64,000 nucleotides of DNA from DATATV01 sp035551355 (GCA_035551355.1 DASZNF010000038.1:26342-90341), one strand, 5' to 3'; shown: positions 43,343 to 52,684, counted from the stretch's first letter. Notes: a model not told the origin generated them from the sequence alone. Made by a program: numbers and translations.

Positions 43343-44677
43343 ATGGGCGATTCCTTGGGCGGATTGACTCGTCGTGGCTTCCTGGGCGGCACCGCGGCCG
43401 CCGGTTTGCTCAGCGTGACCGACGCCGCCACCGCGACCGCGGCTCCCGCCCCGGCGACCCGTGACCGCCGGGTGCGGTTCGGCCTGAACTACACGCCGAG
43501 CAAGAACTGGTGGTACTGCTGGTCGGACTGGGACGCGGCGTCGATCCGCGCCGACCTGGCCGACATCGGCCGGCTGGGCATGGACCACATCCGGATCATG
43601 GCGCTGTGGCCGGAACTGCAGCCGAACGAGACGTTCATCCGCCCGGCCATGCTCGACCGGGTCCGGGACCTGCTGGATCTGGCCGGTGAGCGGCGACTCG
43701 ACGTCGAAGTCACGGTGCTGGACGGCGCGGTCAGCGGATTCCTTTTCGTGCCACCGTGGTTGCTCGACAACGGCAACGCCGCGCTGAGGAATTTCTTCAC
43801 CGACTCCGGCGCGGTGGCCGCCACCCAGCGCCTGTTCGCCGCGCTGGGTCAGGAAATCGGCCGGCATCCGCGGTTCCTCGGCTTCGATCTGTCCAACGAG
43901 ATCTACTGGTTCAGCAAGCCGTTCGGCATCGACATCGAGCCGGCCGTGGGCGACGCGTGGCTGCGCACCATGTTCGCGGCCACCGACGCGGCCGCGCCGG
44001 GACGGCTGCACGTGGCCGGCAACGACCACTGGCCCTGGTTGAACAACGACTACTTCAGCCGGCCGGGCCTTGGCACCACCGGAACCCTCAGCGCCAACCA
44101 CACCTGGGCCGGCTGGACCGGCGTGTTCAGCACCTACGGCCCGATGTCCACACCGTCGCTGCACTATTCGGAATACTTCATCGAGCTGATCAAGGCGTTC
44201 CACACCGACCTGAACCGCCAGGTGTGGATCGAGGAAACCGGTGTCTCCACGGTGTGGATGGACCCGAGCCTCATTCCACAGTGGACGGAGCAGTCGATTC
44301 GCAACATGGCCAGCTGCGAGGATTTGTGGGGGATCACCTGGTGGTGCTCGCACGAGGTGAACTCCGGCCTGTCCGGGTTCAACCCGCTGGAATACGACCT
44401 CGGCGTGTACACCAACGACCGGCGGATCAAGCCGATCGGCCAGACCATCGCCAACCTCATCCGCGAATACGATCAGTCGCCGCCGCAACCGATCCACCGG
44501 TCCACCGCGCTGGTGCTGCCGGACGAGCTGATTCCGTGGACCCCGTTCTTCGAGCCGTACATGAAGCTGATCGACAAGGGCGTGCGGCCCGCGGTGGTGC
44601 TGGCCAGCCGGACCACGGACAAGTCCTACCTGGACGCGCGCGGCATCGACAGGCTGATCCAGCTCGACGAGGTCTGA
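43343..44677 (+). CDS. Tat-exported GH5-like glycoside hydrolase
   Basis: 444-residue secreted glycosidase. It begins with a twin-arginine signal (LTRRGFLGGTAAAGLLS), so it is exported folded. The TIM barrel has HIRIMALWPELQPNE near the front, the acid/base Glu in GFDLSNEIYWF, and the nucleophile Glu in VWIEETGVSTVW, the clan GH-A arrangement of GH5-like mannanases/cellulases. ATG at 43343 gives a correct Tat start; longer frames do not. Substrate unknown. Confidence 0.87.
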   Translation: MGDSLGGLTRRGFLGGTAAAGLLSVTDAATATAAPAPATRDRRVRFGLNYTPSKNWWYCWSDWDAASIRADLADIGRLGMDHIRIMALWPELQPNETFIRPAMLDRVRDLLDLAGERRLDVEVTVLDGAVSGFLFVPPWLLDNGNAALRNFFTDSGAVAATQRLFAALGQEIGRHPRFLGFDLSNEIYWFSKPFGIDIEPAVGDAWLRTMFAATDAAAPGRLHVAGNDHWPWLNNDYFSRPGLGTTGTLSANHTWAGWTGVFSTYGPMSTPSLHYSEYFIELIKAFHTDLNRQVWIEETGVSTVWMDPSLIPQWTEQSIRNMASCEDLWGITWWCSHEVNSGLSGFNPLEYDLGVYTNDRRIKPIGQTIANLIREYDQSPPQPIHRSTALVLPDELIPWTPFFEPYMKLIDKGVRPAVVLASRTTDKSYLDARGIDRLIQLDEV

Positions 44678-44687
44678 CCCGTCGCGT

Positions 44688-45878
44688 TCAGCGCGGGATC
44701 GGCGCGCCGACGAGTGCGAGAATCGTGCCCGCTCCGGCCGCGACCAGCAGCGTGGTCACCACGCCCCGGCGCAGCACCAGTAGCAGCACTGCCGCTCCGG
44801 CCAGCACCGCGAACTGCCAGGCGAAATGCAGCGCCAGGGCCAGCGGAATGGCCGAGCCGAAGATCGCGCCGATCGCCGCCGGCCCGGCCCCGTCCAGGAA
44901 CGCACCCACCTGCCGATTGCCGCGCAGCCGGTCGAACTGCCGGGCACCCAGCAGCACGAACGCGAACGACGGGCTGAACGCGACCACCGCGGCCAGCACT
45001 CCCCCGAGCACCCCGGCCGCGGCATAGCCGACCACCGCGACGGTCTGCACAACCGGACCCGGCGTGATCTGTCCCAGCGCGACCGCGTTCAGGAACTGCC
45101 CGCCGGTCATCCAGTGGTAGTGGTCCACCGCGTCGGCCCGCATCAGCGGGATGATCACGAACCCGCCGCCATAGGACAATGCCCCGACCTTGAACGCCAC
45201 CCACACCACCGAGGCCAGCGCGGCCACTCCGCTGGCGGCGGCCAGTGATTTGGCCGGGACCACGAGCCCGGCCAGGCCGCGCGATCCGACCGTGCGCACG
45301 GTCAGTTCGGTGCCACCGCAGGCCAGCAGCACCAACACCAGCCATGGTCCCAGCAGCGCGGCGGCCGCGGCCCCGGCCAGAAGGTAAGCGCCCCAGCGAA
45401 TTCGCTGGGCACCGGCCGCGCGCCGCCAACTGGCCGGGACCAGACCGGTGCCCGCGTGCACCGCAACGGCGGCCACCACCGCACCCGCTCCCGCCCCGGC
45501 ACCGCGCACCCAACCGGGCGGGTTGCCGAGGAACAACGCGGCCAAGGCGAGGATGACGATCAGGCCGGGCACGATGAACGCGGCCCCGCCGACCAGCGCG
45601 CCGATCCGGCCCCGCACCCGCCAGGCGCAGAAAATCGCCAGCTGGGTGGACGCCGGGCCGGGCAGCAGATTGCAGGCGGCGATGGCGTCCTCGAACTCCG
45701 ACTCGGCCAGCCAACCGCGCCGCTGGACACAGAGCGTGCGCAACAACGCGATATGGGTGGGTGGGCCGCCGAAGCCGATGCAGCCGATCCGGCCCCATTC
45801 CCGCGCCACCGTACCGAGACCGGCCGGAGGTCCGGCGGCGGCATTCGGCGAGCCGATGGTGTTGTCCCCAGTGGGCAT
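44688..45878 (-). CDS. ChrA-family chromate transporter
   Basis: Polytopic protein of about 396 residues with the duplicated CHR domains: the first half has the motif IGFGGPPTHIALL and NLLPGPASTQLAIFCAW, the second GALSYGGGFVIIPLM and GQITPGPVVQTVAVVGYA. The family exports chromate in exchange or symport with sulfate. The ATG at 45878 gives a sensible N-terminus; a frame to 45926 is open. The 257 bases upstream (45879-46136) contain no gene and are AT-richer than average. Confidence 0.9.
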   Translation of the reverse strand: MPTGDNTIGSPNAAAGPPAGLGTVAREWGRIGCIGFGGPPTHIALLRTLCVQRRGWLAESEFEDAIAACNLLPGPASTQLAIFCAWRVRGRIGALVGGAAFIVPGLIVILALAALFLGNPPGWVRGAGAGAGAVVAAVAVHAGTGLVPASWRRAAGAQRIRWGAYLLAGAAAAALLGPWLVLVLLACGGTELTVRTVGSRGLAGLVVPAKSLAAASGVAALASVVWVAFKVGALSYGGGFVIIPLMRADAVDHYHWMTGGQFLNAVALGQITPGPVVQTVAVVGYAAAGVLGGVLAAVVAFSPSFAFVLLGARQFDRLRGNRQVGAFLDGAGPAAIGAIFGSAIPLALALHFAWQFAVLAGAAVLLLVLRRGVVTTLLVAAGAGTILALVGAPIPR

Positions 45879-46136
45879 TATTGGAACTTTCTTTGTGCAG
45901 CCACTCGGTGGCTGAATGACGAACACGTGAACAGTGCCCTCAGCTCCCCTACGAAGGTTGGGTGCCGTTGACGGTCAAATTACCGGATCAACCGTTTTCC
46001 GGCTGATCACACGCCTAATTCCGGGTCTGGAGCACGAATTCGTTCCAAGAATTCTCCATGAAGCGGCCGATACGGTCCGTACTTGATCGACCGCTGACCG
46101 TGAGAACCAACCCGACCCAGGAGAAGGAGCGCCACC

Positions 46137-46745
46137 ATGGGACCGACCGTCATCAACGGTCTCCCCGCACACGTCCTGCTCGTGCACGCCGTCGTCGTGT
46201 TCGTGCCGCTGGCCGCGATCCTGCTCGTCCTGTCCGCGCTGTGGCCGGCCGCCCGCAGGCGGCTGGGCATCCTCACCCCGATCACCGCGCTGGTCGCGCT
46301 CGTCTTCGTGCCGCTGACCACGCACGCCGGGGAATGGCTGATCCGCCGGGTCGACATGAGCGCCGAACTGCACACCCACGCCGAACTCGCGGACACGATG
46401 CTGCCCTGGGCGCTGGGCGTGTTCGTGGTCGCCACCGCGGTGTGGGTGCTGTTCACCAAGCCGCACTGGCTGCCGCGCCGCCCGGCCGGTTCGCCGGAGG
46501 AGAAGGTGCTCGTCAGCACCGGCGCGGGCGGCCCGGAAACCGCGGAGGCGGAGCCCGTTGCCGACACCGCCCCGGCGATCGCCCCGGCGCCGACCTGGTT
46601 GCGCGCGACCCGGATCGTGGCCGTCGTGCTCGCGGTGGTGGTGTCCGTGGGTTCGGTGGTGGACGTCTTCCTCATCGGCGACTCGGGCGCGAAGTCCGCG
46701 TGGACCGGCAGTTTCTCCACGACCGCCACGCACCCCGGCGGCTGA
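46137..46745 (+). CDS. DUF2231 membrane protein
   Basis: 202-residue membrane protein with four hydrophobic helices, beginning with the DUF2231 signature INGLPAHVLLVHAVVVFVPL and continuing LGILTPITALVALVFVPLTT, then HAELADTMLPWALGVFVVAT. A Glu/Ala/Pro-rich loop separates helices 3 and 4. The HA and H-rich motifs suggest heme or metal contact in some relatives; function is unknown. ATG at 46137 with GAGAAGGAG. Confidence 0.88.
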   Translation: MGPTVINGLPAHVLLVHAVVVFVPLAAILLVLSALWPAARRRLGILTPITALVALVFVPLTTHAGEWLIRRVDMSAELHTHAELADTMLPWALGVFVVATAVWVLFTKPHWLPRRPAGSPEEKVLVSTGAGGPETAEAEPVADTAPAIAPAPTWLRATRIVAVVLAVVVSVGSVVDVFLIGDSGAKSAWTGSFSTTATHPGG

Positions 46746-46760
46746 GCCCGGCGAGTTCGA

Positions 46761-47570
46761 TCAGTGCCCGGGCGCCCGCTCCCCGAACACCTCGCGGGCC
46801 ACGGCGAGGGCGTTGAGGGCGGCCGGAAAACCGGTGTAGAAGGCCAGGTGCAGCACCGTCTCGATGGCCTCCTGCCGGGTGCCACCGACGTTGATCAGGG
46901 ACTTCAGGTGCACCTTCAGTTGCGGCAGCGCCGAGCCGAGCGCGACGAGGGCCGCGACGCTGACCAGTTCGCGGTGCCTCAGGCTCAGTCCCGGCCGGGG
47001 ATAGATCTCGCCGAAGGTGAACTCGATGATGAGCCGGGCCAGGTCGGGCGCGATCTCCGCGACCGCCTCGACCACCTTCCGGCCCGCCGCGCCGTCGACC
47101 TCCTCGAGCACGATCAGCCCACGCTCGTACCGGTCGTCGATGTCCGACCACCGCCGTTCCTGCTCCGGTTCGGCCGAGGATGGGTCTTCCTCGACTTCGG
47201 CGAACGCCTCCTTCACCACCGTGAACGCGTTCAGCGTGGCCGGAAAGCCGACGAAGGAGCTGAGGTGGATGACGGTCTCCATGATCTGCTGCCGGGTGCA
47301 GCCGACGGTGAGCGCCGCTTTCGCGTGGAACTGCAGCTGCGACGGCGCGTACCCGAGCGCGATCAGCGCGCCGACCGTGACCAACTGCCGTTCTGGCAAC
47401 GAAAGCCCGGGGCGATGGTAGACGTCGCCGTAAATGAAGCCGATGCATTCCTCGCCGAAATCGCCCTCGCCGATGCTCTCGAACAAATCGAGCACAGCCG
47501 GGCGTTCCTGTCCGCCCATTCGCTGAATCAGCCGCAAGCCCTGCTCGAACGAATCCCGCGCGTCGGCCAC
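46761..47570 (-). CDS. Double carboxymuconolactone decarboxylase (CMD) domain protein
   Basis: 269 residues with two tandem CMD/AhpD-like domains: the first around GLSLPERQLVTVGALIALGY and HAKAALTVGCTRQQIMETVI, the second around GLSLRHRELVSVAALVALGS and HLKSLINVGGTRQEAIETVL. Only the first has a Cys in the active-site helix (VGCTRQQ); the second has Gly (VGGTRQE), and neither has an AhpD CxxC. It could be a decarboxylase/isomerase or a redox-inert relative. Convergent with the DUF2231 gene. Confidence 0.88.
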   Translation of the reverse strand: MADARDSFEQGLRLIQRMGGQERPAVLDLFESIGEGDFGEECIGFIYGDVYHRPGLSLPERQLVTVGALIALGYAPSQLQFHAKAALTVGCTRQQIMETVIHLSSFVGFPATLNAFTVVKEAFAEVEEDPSSAEPEQERRWSDIDDRYERGLIVLEEVDGAAGRKVVEAVAEIAPDLARLIIEFTFGEIYPRPGLSLRHRELVSVAALVALGSALPQLKVHLKSLINVGGTRQEAIETVLHLAFYTGFPAALNALAVAREVFGERAPGH

Positions 47571-47669
47571 TGTCCCGCCCCCTCGTCATCCGGTCTGCTT
47601 GATTCGCCGTCATTGTGGCAGGGGCCCGCGGTCCGGAATGGTCGCGGGCGGGGTGTCGTTGCACCGGAG

Positions 47670-48026
47670 ATGAGTGACGGGTACGCGGTGGTCGAAGCGC
47701 GGCTGGCCGCCGGCCGGGCGAGTGCGGCCGCGCGGATCGAGGCGCTGGCCCGGCAGGTCGCGGACTTCGTGGCATCCTCGGCTTGGTCCAGCAACGACGA
47801 CGAGCACGATCCGGAGGGTGCGACCGTCGCGTTCGAACGAGCCCAGGCCCAGGATCTGCTGGCCCAGGCCCGGGCCGAAGTGGTGGAGTTCGACGACGCC
47901 GCCGAGCGCCTGCGCGCGGGGACCTACGGCCGGTGTGCGCGCTGCGGTGGCCGGATCGGCGAGGGCCGGTTGGAGGCGCTGCCCGCCACGCGGATGTGCA
48001 TCGCCTGTGCCGACCGCCGCCGCTGA
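47670..48026 (+). CDS. TraR/DksA-type zinc-finger protein
   Basis: 118-residue protein with an N-terminal coiled coil and a C-terminal four-Cys zinc finger (CARCGG, then CIACADRR). This family binds RNA polymerase secondary channel in some relatives; actinobacterial short forms are poorly studied. ATG at 47670 has only an adjacent CGGAG; no better start is seen. Divergent from the CMD gene by 99 bases. Confidence 0.85.
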   Translation: MSDGYAVVEARLAAGRASAAARIEALARQVADFVASSAWSSNDDEHDPEGATVAFERAQAQDLLAQARAEVVEFDDAAERLRAGTYGRCARCGGRIGEGRLEALPATRMCIACADRRR

Positions 48027-48042
48027 GCTTCCCCCTGAACGC

Positions 48043-48069
48043 AAAAAAGAAGGGCAAACCGCTCCCTTC
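48043..48069 (-). terminator. Rho-independent terminator with U-tract on the minus strand
   Basis: GAAGGG (48049-48054) and CCCTTC (48064-48069) form a hairpin flanked at 48043-48048 by six A residues, i.e. a U6 tract when read on the minus strand. This is rare in such GC-rich DNA. It lies between the TraR gene and the flavin monooxygenase, both on the plus strand, so it would end antisense transcription. The hairpin could also act on plus-strand TraR transcripts, without a U-tail. Confidence 0.55.
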
Positions 48070-48170
48070 CACCTTCAAGATATAGCGCATCCCGGGGCTT
48101 GCGGCAAGACCCGGGGTGTGCCGCAGAATGCTCGGCCGAGGCCGGGAACTGCGAATATGGGGGTAGCGAG

Positions 48171-49724
48171 GTGGGTGGGGAGCAATCGGCGCCGGACGTG
48201 ATCATCGCGGGCGCCGGACCGACCGGTTCGATGTTGGCCGGTGAACTGCGGCTGGCCGGGGTGCGGCCGCTGGTGCTGGAGCGCCGGGCTCAACTCCGGG
48301 AGGTGCCGAGGGCCTATGGCCTGGGCGGGCAGATCCTGGACCTGCTGCGGTATCGCGGACTGCTGGATCGGTTGACTGCGGCCAGCACGCGACCGATTCA
48401 CGCCGCCGAGCAGGTCGGATTCGGTGGCGTGCAGGTGGATTTCTCCGCGTTGACCGATCCCCCGCTGCGCGCACTCGGCCTTCCTCAGCCACAACTGGAA
48501 CGGGTGCTGGCCGAGCACGCCCGCGAACTCGGCGTGGAGATCCGGCGCGGCCACGAGATCGTCGGAGTCAGCCAGGACGATGCCACGGCGACCGCCGAGG
48601 TGCGCGGTCCGGACGGGCCGTACCGGGTGACCGGCCGGTATCTGGTCGGTTGCGACGGCGCGCACAGCACGGTTCGCGAGAAAGCCGGAATTTCCTTTCC
48701 CGGCACCACTTGTCCGGAAGTCAACCGGCTGGGCCAGTTTCCGCTGCCCGACTCGGTGCGCACGCTCGACAACGGCGATCTGGACATCCCTGGCGTGGGC
48801 CGGGTTCCGGCCGGTTTCACTCGGAACGACCGCGGGGTGTTCGCGGCCGGCCGGCTCACCACCAGCGGCTTGCTCGTGCAGACCACCGAGAACGAAACCA
48901 CCGCAATCGACGACGATGTGCCGCTGACCCTGACCGAACTGCGGGACAGCATCCGGCGCGTACTGGGCGTGGCGTTGCCGTTCGACGAGCCGATTCGGTT
49001 GTCCCGCTACCAGTTCCAGGCCCGGCAGGCCGAAAACTACCGCCACGGAAGGATTCTGGTCGCCGGAGACGCGGCGCATCAGTTCCCGGCCACCGGGATC
49101 GGTATCAACGCGGGCATGTCCGACGCGGTCAACCTGGCCTGGAAGCTGGCCGCCGACCGGCACGGCTGGGCACCACCCGGGCTGCTGGACACCTACCACG
49201 CCGAACGCCACCTCGCCGGCGACCGGGCGCTACTGCACTCCCAGGCCCAGGTCGCGCTGCGGCGCGGCGACGACCCGGCCGCCACGGCCCTCCGGGACCT
49301 GTTCGGAGAACTGGTCGCCGACGAACCGACCCTGCGCCGCCTCAACGCCCTCATCGCCGGGGCCGATCTCCGCTACCCGCTGCCCAACCGCAACGACCAC
49401 CCGCTGACCGGCCGGTTCGCGCCCGACCTGGCCCTGCACACCGACCAGGGCACCGGAAGCCTCGCCGACCTCCTGCGTCCCGCCCGGCCGGTCCTGCTCG
49501 ACCTGGCCGACCGAGCCGACCTGCGGGAGGCCGCCCAGGGCTGGCGGCAGCGCGTCGACATCCACACCGCCAAAACCGAGGACCGGCCCGCCGACGCGCT
49601 GCTGATCCGGCCGGACGCCCATCTCGCCTGGGCCGCGCAGATCGACGAACCGGCCGGCACCGCCGCACCCGCGCTGCGCGACGCACTCAACTGCTGGTTC
49701 GGCCTTCCGTCCACTGTGGACTAG
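48171..49724 (+). CDS. FAD-dependent monooxygenase (rifampicin/polyketide hydroxylase type)
   Basis: Class A flavin monooxygenase, 517 residues: FAD-binding GAGPTGSMLAGELRLAG near the start, middle motif LVGCDGAHSTVR, and second FAD motif RILVAGDAAHQFPATGIGIN. A C-terminal thioredoxin-like domain is followed by the usual VLIRPDAHLAW-type end (here LLIRPDAHLAW). Relatives hydroxylate polyketides, phenols or rifamycins. GTG at 48171 has GGGGG upstream; longer frames lack signals. It abuts the convergent SDR gene with no gap. Confidence 0.9.
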   Translation: MGGEQSAPDVIIAGAGPTGSMLAGELRLAGVRPLVLERRAQLREVPRAYGLGGQILDLLRYRGLLDRLTAASTRPIHAAEQVGFGGVQVDFSALTDPPLRALGLPQPQLERVLAEHARELGVEIRRGHEIVGVSQDDATATAEVRGPDGPYRVTGRYLVGCDGAHSTVREKAGISFPGTTCPEVNRLGQFPLPDSVRTLDNGDLDIPGVGRVPAGFTRNDRGVFAAGRLTTSGLLVQTTENETTAIDDDVPLTLTELRDSIRRVLGVALPFDEPIRLSRYQFQARQAENYRHGRILVAGDAAHQFPATGIGINAGMSDAVNLAWKLAADRHGWAPPGLLDTYHAERHLAGDRALLHSQAQVALRRGDDPAATALRDLFGELVADEPTLRRLNALIAGADLRYPLPNRNDHPLTGRFAPDLALHTDQGTGSLADLLRPARPVLLDLADRADLREAAQGWRQRVDIHTAKTEDRPADALLIRPDAHLAWAAQIDEPAGTAAPALRDALNCWFGLPSTVD

Positions 49725-50441
49725 TCACCAGGGCACGGTGCGGCCCTGGAAATCCAGATACTCCAGGCCGGGCGTATCCAGCTTGGCCAGCAGCACGTCC
49801 ACCACCTTGGGCACGTTCTCCGCCATGGTGAACGGCGCGTCCGCGCCGCCGAGCTCGGTGCGGATCCAGCCGGGCGCCATCAGCACGAACGCCCGTCCGG
49901 TGTCGGCCTGCCGGACGGCGAAGCTGCGCATGAACATGTTCAACGCCGCCTTGCTGCCCCGGTAGACCTCGCGCATTCCCCTGGTGTTGTTGGTGATGCT
50001 GCCCTGCCCCGAGGACATCGCGCCGATGAGTCCGGTCGGCGACACCAGATCCGCCAGGCTTTCGATCACCCGCATCGGGCTCAGCGCGTTGGTGACCATC
50101 ACCTCGATGAAATCCTCGGTCGACACCGCGCCGATCGGCTTCTGCTCGCTGTTCGTCGTGCCCGCGTTGACGAACAGCATGTCGAGTTCGTGATTCGCGA
50201 GGCGCTCGTGCAGCGGCGCCAGCTGATCGGGCTCGTTGATGTCCAGCCGCTCGACCGACACGTGCCCGTCGGAGCGGTCGGCCAGTTCGTGCAACTGCGT
50301 GCGAGCGGTGGTGTCCCGGACCGTGCCGATCACGTTCCAGCCGCGGACGAGGAGTTCGGCGGCCAGGGCGTGGCCGAGTCCGCGCGACGCCCCGACGATG
50401 AGCGCGGTCGGCCGCTGCCGGTCCGCGTTCGTAGCTGACAC
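49725..50441 (-). CDS. Short-chain dehydrogenase/reductase (complete)
   Basis: 238-residue classical SDR: TGxxxGxG variant VGASRGLGHALA at residues 16-27, LFVNAGTT, catalytic Ser region AMSSGQGS, and Tyr-Lys in EVYRGSKAALN. Complete, unlike the SDR at 19469. GTG at 50441 follows AGGA at correct spacing. Divergent from the AsnC regulator at 50541, which may regulate it. Confidence 0.9.
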   Translation of the reverse strand: MSATNADRQRPTALIVGASRGLGHALAAELLVRGWNVIGTVRDTTARTQLHELADRSDGHVSVERLDINEPDQLAPLHERLANHELDMLFVNAGTTNSEQKPIGAVSTEDFIEVMVTNALSPMRVIESLADLVSPTGLIGAMSSGQGSITNNTRGMREVYRGSKAALNMFMRSFAVRQADTGRAFVLMAPGWIRTELGGADAPFTMAENVPKVVDVLLAKLDTPGLEYLDFQGRTVPW

Positions 50442-50540
50442 TTGGCGTCCTGCCTTTCGTTGACTTCTCGGTACGGGTCAAGTCTGTCCACACCGGCCGC
50501 TTCGGGCACGTCGAAGTGGCGGATTTGTAGGATTGCCCTT

Positions 50541-51575
50541 GTGTCCGCGTTGCCGATGCCCGAATACGCCACCATGCGGCCCGAGGATGTGCGAATCATT
50601 CGGGCACTCCAGGTCGCGCCGCGGGCGTCGTTCGCCTCGATCGCGAACGCCGTCGGTCTCACCGAGGCCGCTGTGAGCCGCCGGTATCGCCGGTTGCGGG
50701 CCGAGGGCATCGTCCGGGTCGCGGGCGTGATCGATCCGGGAGCGCTGGGCCAGGACAAATGGCTCGTACGCCTGCGCTGCCGCCCCGGCAGTGTGGCCGC
50801 GATCGCCGACGCACTGGCCAAACGCGAGGAGGTCAGCTGGGTGGCGCTGTGCGCGGCGGGTTCCGAGATCACCTGCGCGGTCCGGCCGCGGAGCCGGGAG
50901 CAGCGCGACGATCTGCTCGGTCAGCGCCTCCCGCGCACCGCCGCGGTGCTGGACATCAACGCGTTCGCGATGCTGCGCCAGTTCGTCGGCGGCCGTGGTC
51001 ACTACTGGGCCGCGTTGCGCGGAACGCTGGCGCCGCGACAGGAATCGATGCTCGGTAGCGAGGGCAGCCCGTTCGTCGAGTCCCCGGTCGTCGCCCGCGA
51101 TCCGGTCCAACTCACCTCCGAGGACCAGAAGCTGCTCGATCTGCTGGCCGAGGACGGCCGGGCCGGCCTGGTCGATCTCGCCGCGGCCGCGGACCTCACA
51201 CCCGGGCGGGCGTCGCGCCGCCTGCACGCCTTGCTGGAGCGCCGCGTCGTGCAGATCGACGTGGAGATCGCCGCGGTGGCACTCGGCTTTCGCGCCCGGG
51301 CGAACCTCTGGCTGCGGGTGCATCCCTCGGCGGTCAAGAGTGTCGGACGCACCCTGGCCCGGCAGCCCGAGATCGCTTTCGCCGCAGCGGTTTCCGGACC
51401 GGACAACATCCATGCCGTCGCGCACTGCCGAGACCTGGACGAGCTGTTCGAATTCACCACAGACCGCATCGGTTCCCTGCCCGGCGTGCAGAGCCTGGAG
51501 GTATCGCCGTTGCTGCACCACGTCAAACAGGCCGGCACGCTGCTGTCCGGCGACCGTCTGGTCGGGCCGCGCTGA
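50541..51575 (+). CDS. Double-length Lrp/AsnC-family regulator
   Basis: 344 residues made of two complete Lrp/AsnC units: HTH 1 (RIIRALQVAPRASFASIANA, TEAAVSRRYRRLRAEG), RAM domain 1, HTH 2 (LLDLLAEDGRAGLVDLAAAA, TPGRASRRLHALLERR), RAM domain 2. This pseudo-dimeric form is common in actinobacteria. GTG at 50541 follows AGGA; ATGs at 50556 and 50574 are alternatives. Divergent from the SDR gene, whose promoter it may control. Confidence 0.9.
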   Translation: MSALPMPEYATMRPEDVRIIRALQVAPRASFASIANAVGLTEAAVSRRYRRLRAEGIVRVAGVIDPGALGQDKWLVRLRCRPGSVAAIADALAKREEVSWVALCAAGSEITCAVRPRSREQRDDLLGQRLPRTAAVLDINAFAMLRQFVGGRGHYWAALRGTLAPRQESMLGSEGSPFVESPVVARDPVQLTSEDQKLLDLLAEDGRAGLVDLAAAADLTPGRASRRLHALLERRVVQIDVEIAAVALGFRARANLWLRVHPSAVKSVGRTLARQPEIAFAAAVSGPDNIHAVAHCRDLDELFEFTTDRIGSLPGVQSLEVSPLLHHVKQAGTLLSGDRLVGPR

Positions 51576-51740
51576 TCAGCCAGACCGTCTCCGACCATTC
51601 CACCGCGCGTCGAGTACGCCCTCACCGATCTCGGCGTCGAAGCGGGCGCGCTGACCGGCGCGATCGCCGACTGGGCCCGGACCAACGCCGCCCGCGTGCA
51701 CGCGGCCCGCTCGGCCTACGACAAGCGGCCTCAACGATGA
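51576..51740 (+). pseudogene. C-terminal fragment of an HxlR-type regulator
   Basis: Immediately after the AsnC stop, the same reading frame continues PTIPPRVEYALTDLGVEAGA then ADWARTNAARVHAARSAYDK and a stop. This is the typical end of an HxlR-family winged helix protein (PxVPPRVEYxLTxLG, then DWxRxN). The DNA-binding N-terminal half is missing and no start codon is present, so it is a gene remnant. Confidence 0.7.
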
Positions 51741-52627
51741 CTCACGATCGTGCGCGGCGACAGGCGGCCCTTCGCGGGCTCCCGGCCCACGCTTCCCGCC
51801 GCAGCCGCCGAGGTCAGCACCCGGACCGCGTCGGCTGGGCGGTAGATGGTCTCGGCCTGGGTGTATTTCTGCAGGTCGGCGACTGAGGCGTGGCCGCGCC
51901 GGGCCAGTTCGTCCAGCAGCGCCCGGCGCAGCGGATGCACCTGCGGGTTGAGTGAGATGTCGACCAGCGTGTGCTCCGGATCGTGCGGATCGCGGTACCG
52001 GATTCCGGCGAACTCGTCGGCCGCCCACAGCTCGTCCTTGAACGTGGCCAGGTGCTTGGGCTCCCGGGTGGCGAACAGCAGCAACTGCCCGTGCCCGCGG
52101 TCATCGGCCAGCTCCACGGCCACCGCACAGGCCAGTCCCGCCGCACGCAGCCGGGTCCGGTAGTCGCGCACCTGCTCGACCGGGGCCGCGGGCAGGGTGA
52201 GCAGCAGCTCCCGCGCCTTGCCCGGGGCCAGCGACCCGACCAGCCCCCATACCGCCGACTCGTCCATCGCGCTGCCGTCGACCACCCCGATGTGCGCCAG
52301 CATCGGCCCGGTCACCGAGAGATCCGCCGGATCGGGGACCGATCGCAGCGACACATCCGGCAGATCGCCCAGTTCGGCCAGGGCGGCCGCCGATGGGTCG
52401 GTGATGGCCCGCAGGATCACCACATCCAGGTGGTGACCGGCCAGCCGGTCGGTGAACTCACCGAACACCCGCAGCGCAGCCACCGCGAAATCGGCCCGGG
52501 CGGCCTCGATGTAGGTGGCCCGCCGATGCGCCCGCAACACGGTCGGTGTCCACGCGTCGAGGTAGCGCACCAGCAGCTCGCGGGTGACCGCGGTGTGCGG
52601 ATCCGGCCGACCGGCGCGCTCGGACAT
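51731..52627 (-). CDS. TcmP-like protein with C-terminal winged-helix (GMT-like)
   Basis: 298 residues resembling three-Cys-motif partner (TcmP) proteins: N-terminal LLVRYLDAWTPTVLRAHRRA, a middle LLLFATREPKHLATFKDELW then AADEFAGIRYRD, and a C-terminal winged-helix-like segment ALLDELARRGHASVADLQKY. TcmP-like proteins are linked to phage or conflict-type systems with a DUF5131/Gp37-Gp68-like partner, but no such partner is adjacent. ATG at 52627; a longer frame to 52735 would run through the tandem repeat and is unlikely. Family assignment is moderate. Confidence 0.6.
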   Translation of the reverse strand: MSERAGRPDPHTAVTRELLVRYLDAWTPTVLRAHRRATYIEAARADFAVAALRVFGEFTDRLAGHHLDVVILRAITDPSAAALAELGDLPDVSLRSVPDPADLSVTGPMLAHIGVVDGSAMDESAVWGLVGSLAPGKARELLLTLPAAPVEQVRDYRTRLRAAGLACAVAVELADDRGHGQLLLFATREPKHLATFKDELWAADEFAGIRYRDPHDPEHTLVDISLNPQVHPLRRALLDELARRGHASVADLQKYTQAETIYRPADAVRVLTSAAAAGSVGREPAKGRLSPRTIVSHR

Positions 52628-52684
52628 ACTCCGGTTGTACCGCGCGCACCCGGGATACTCCAGGGCTGTGGGCACAATGGCCTC

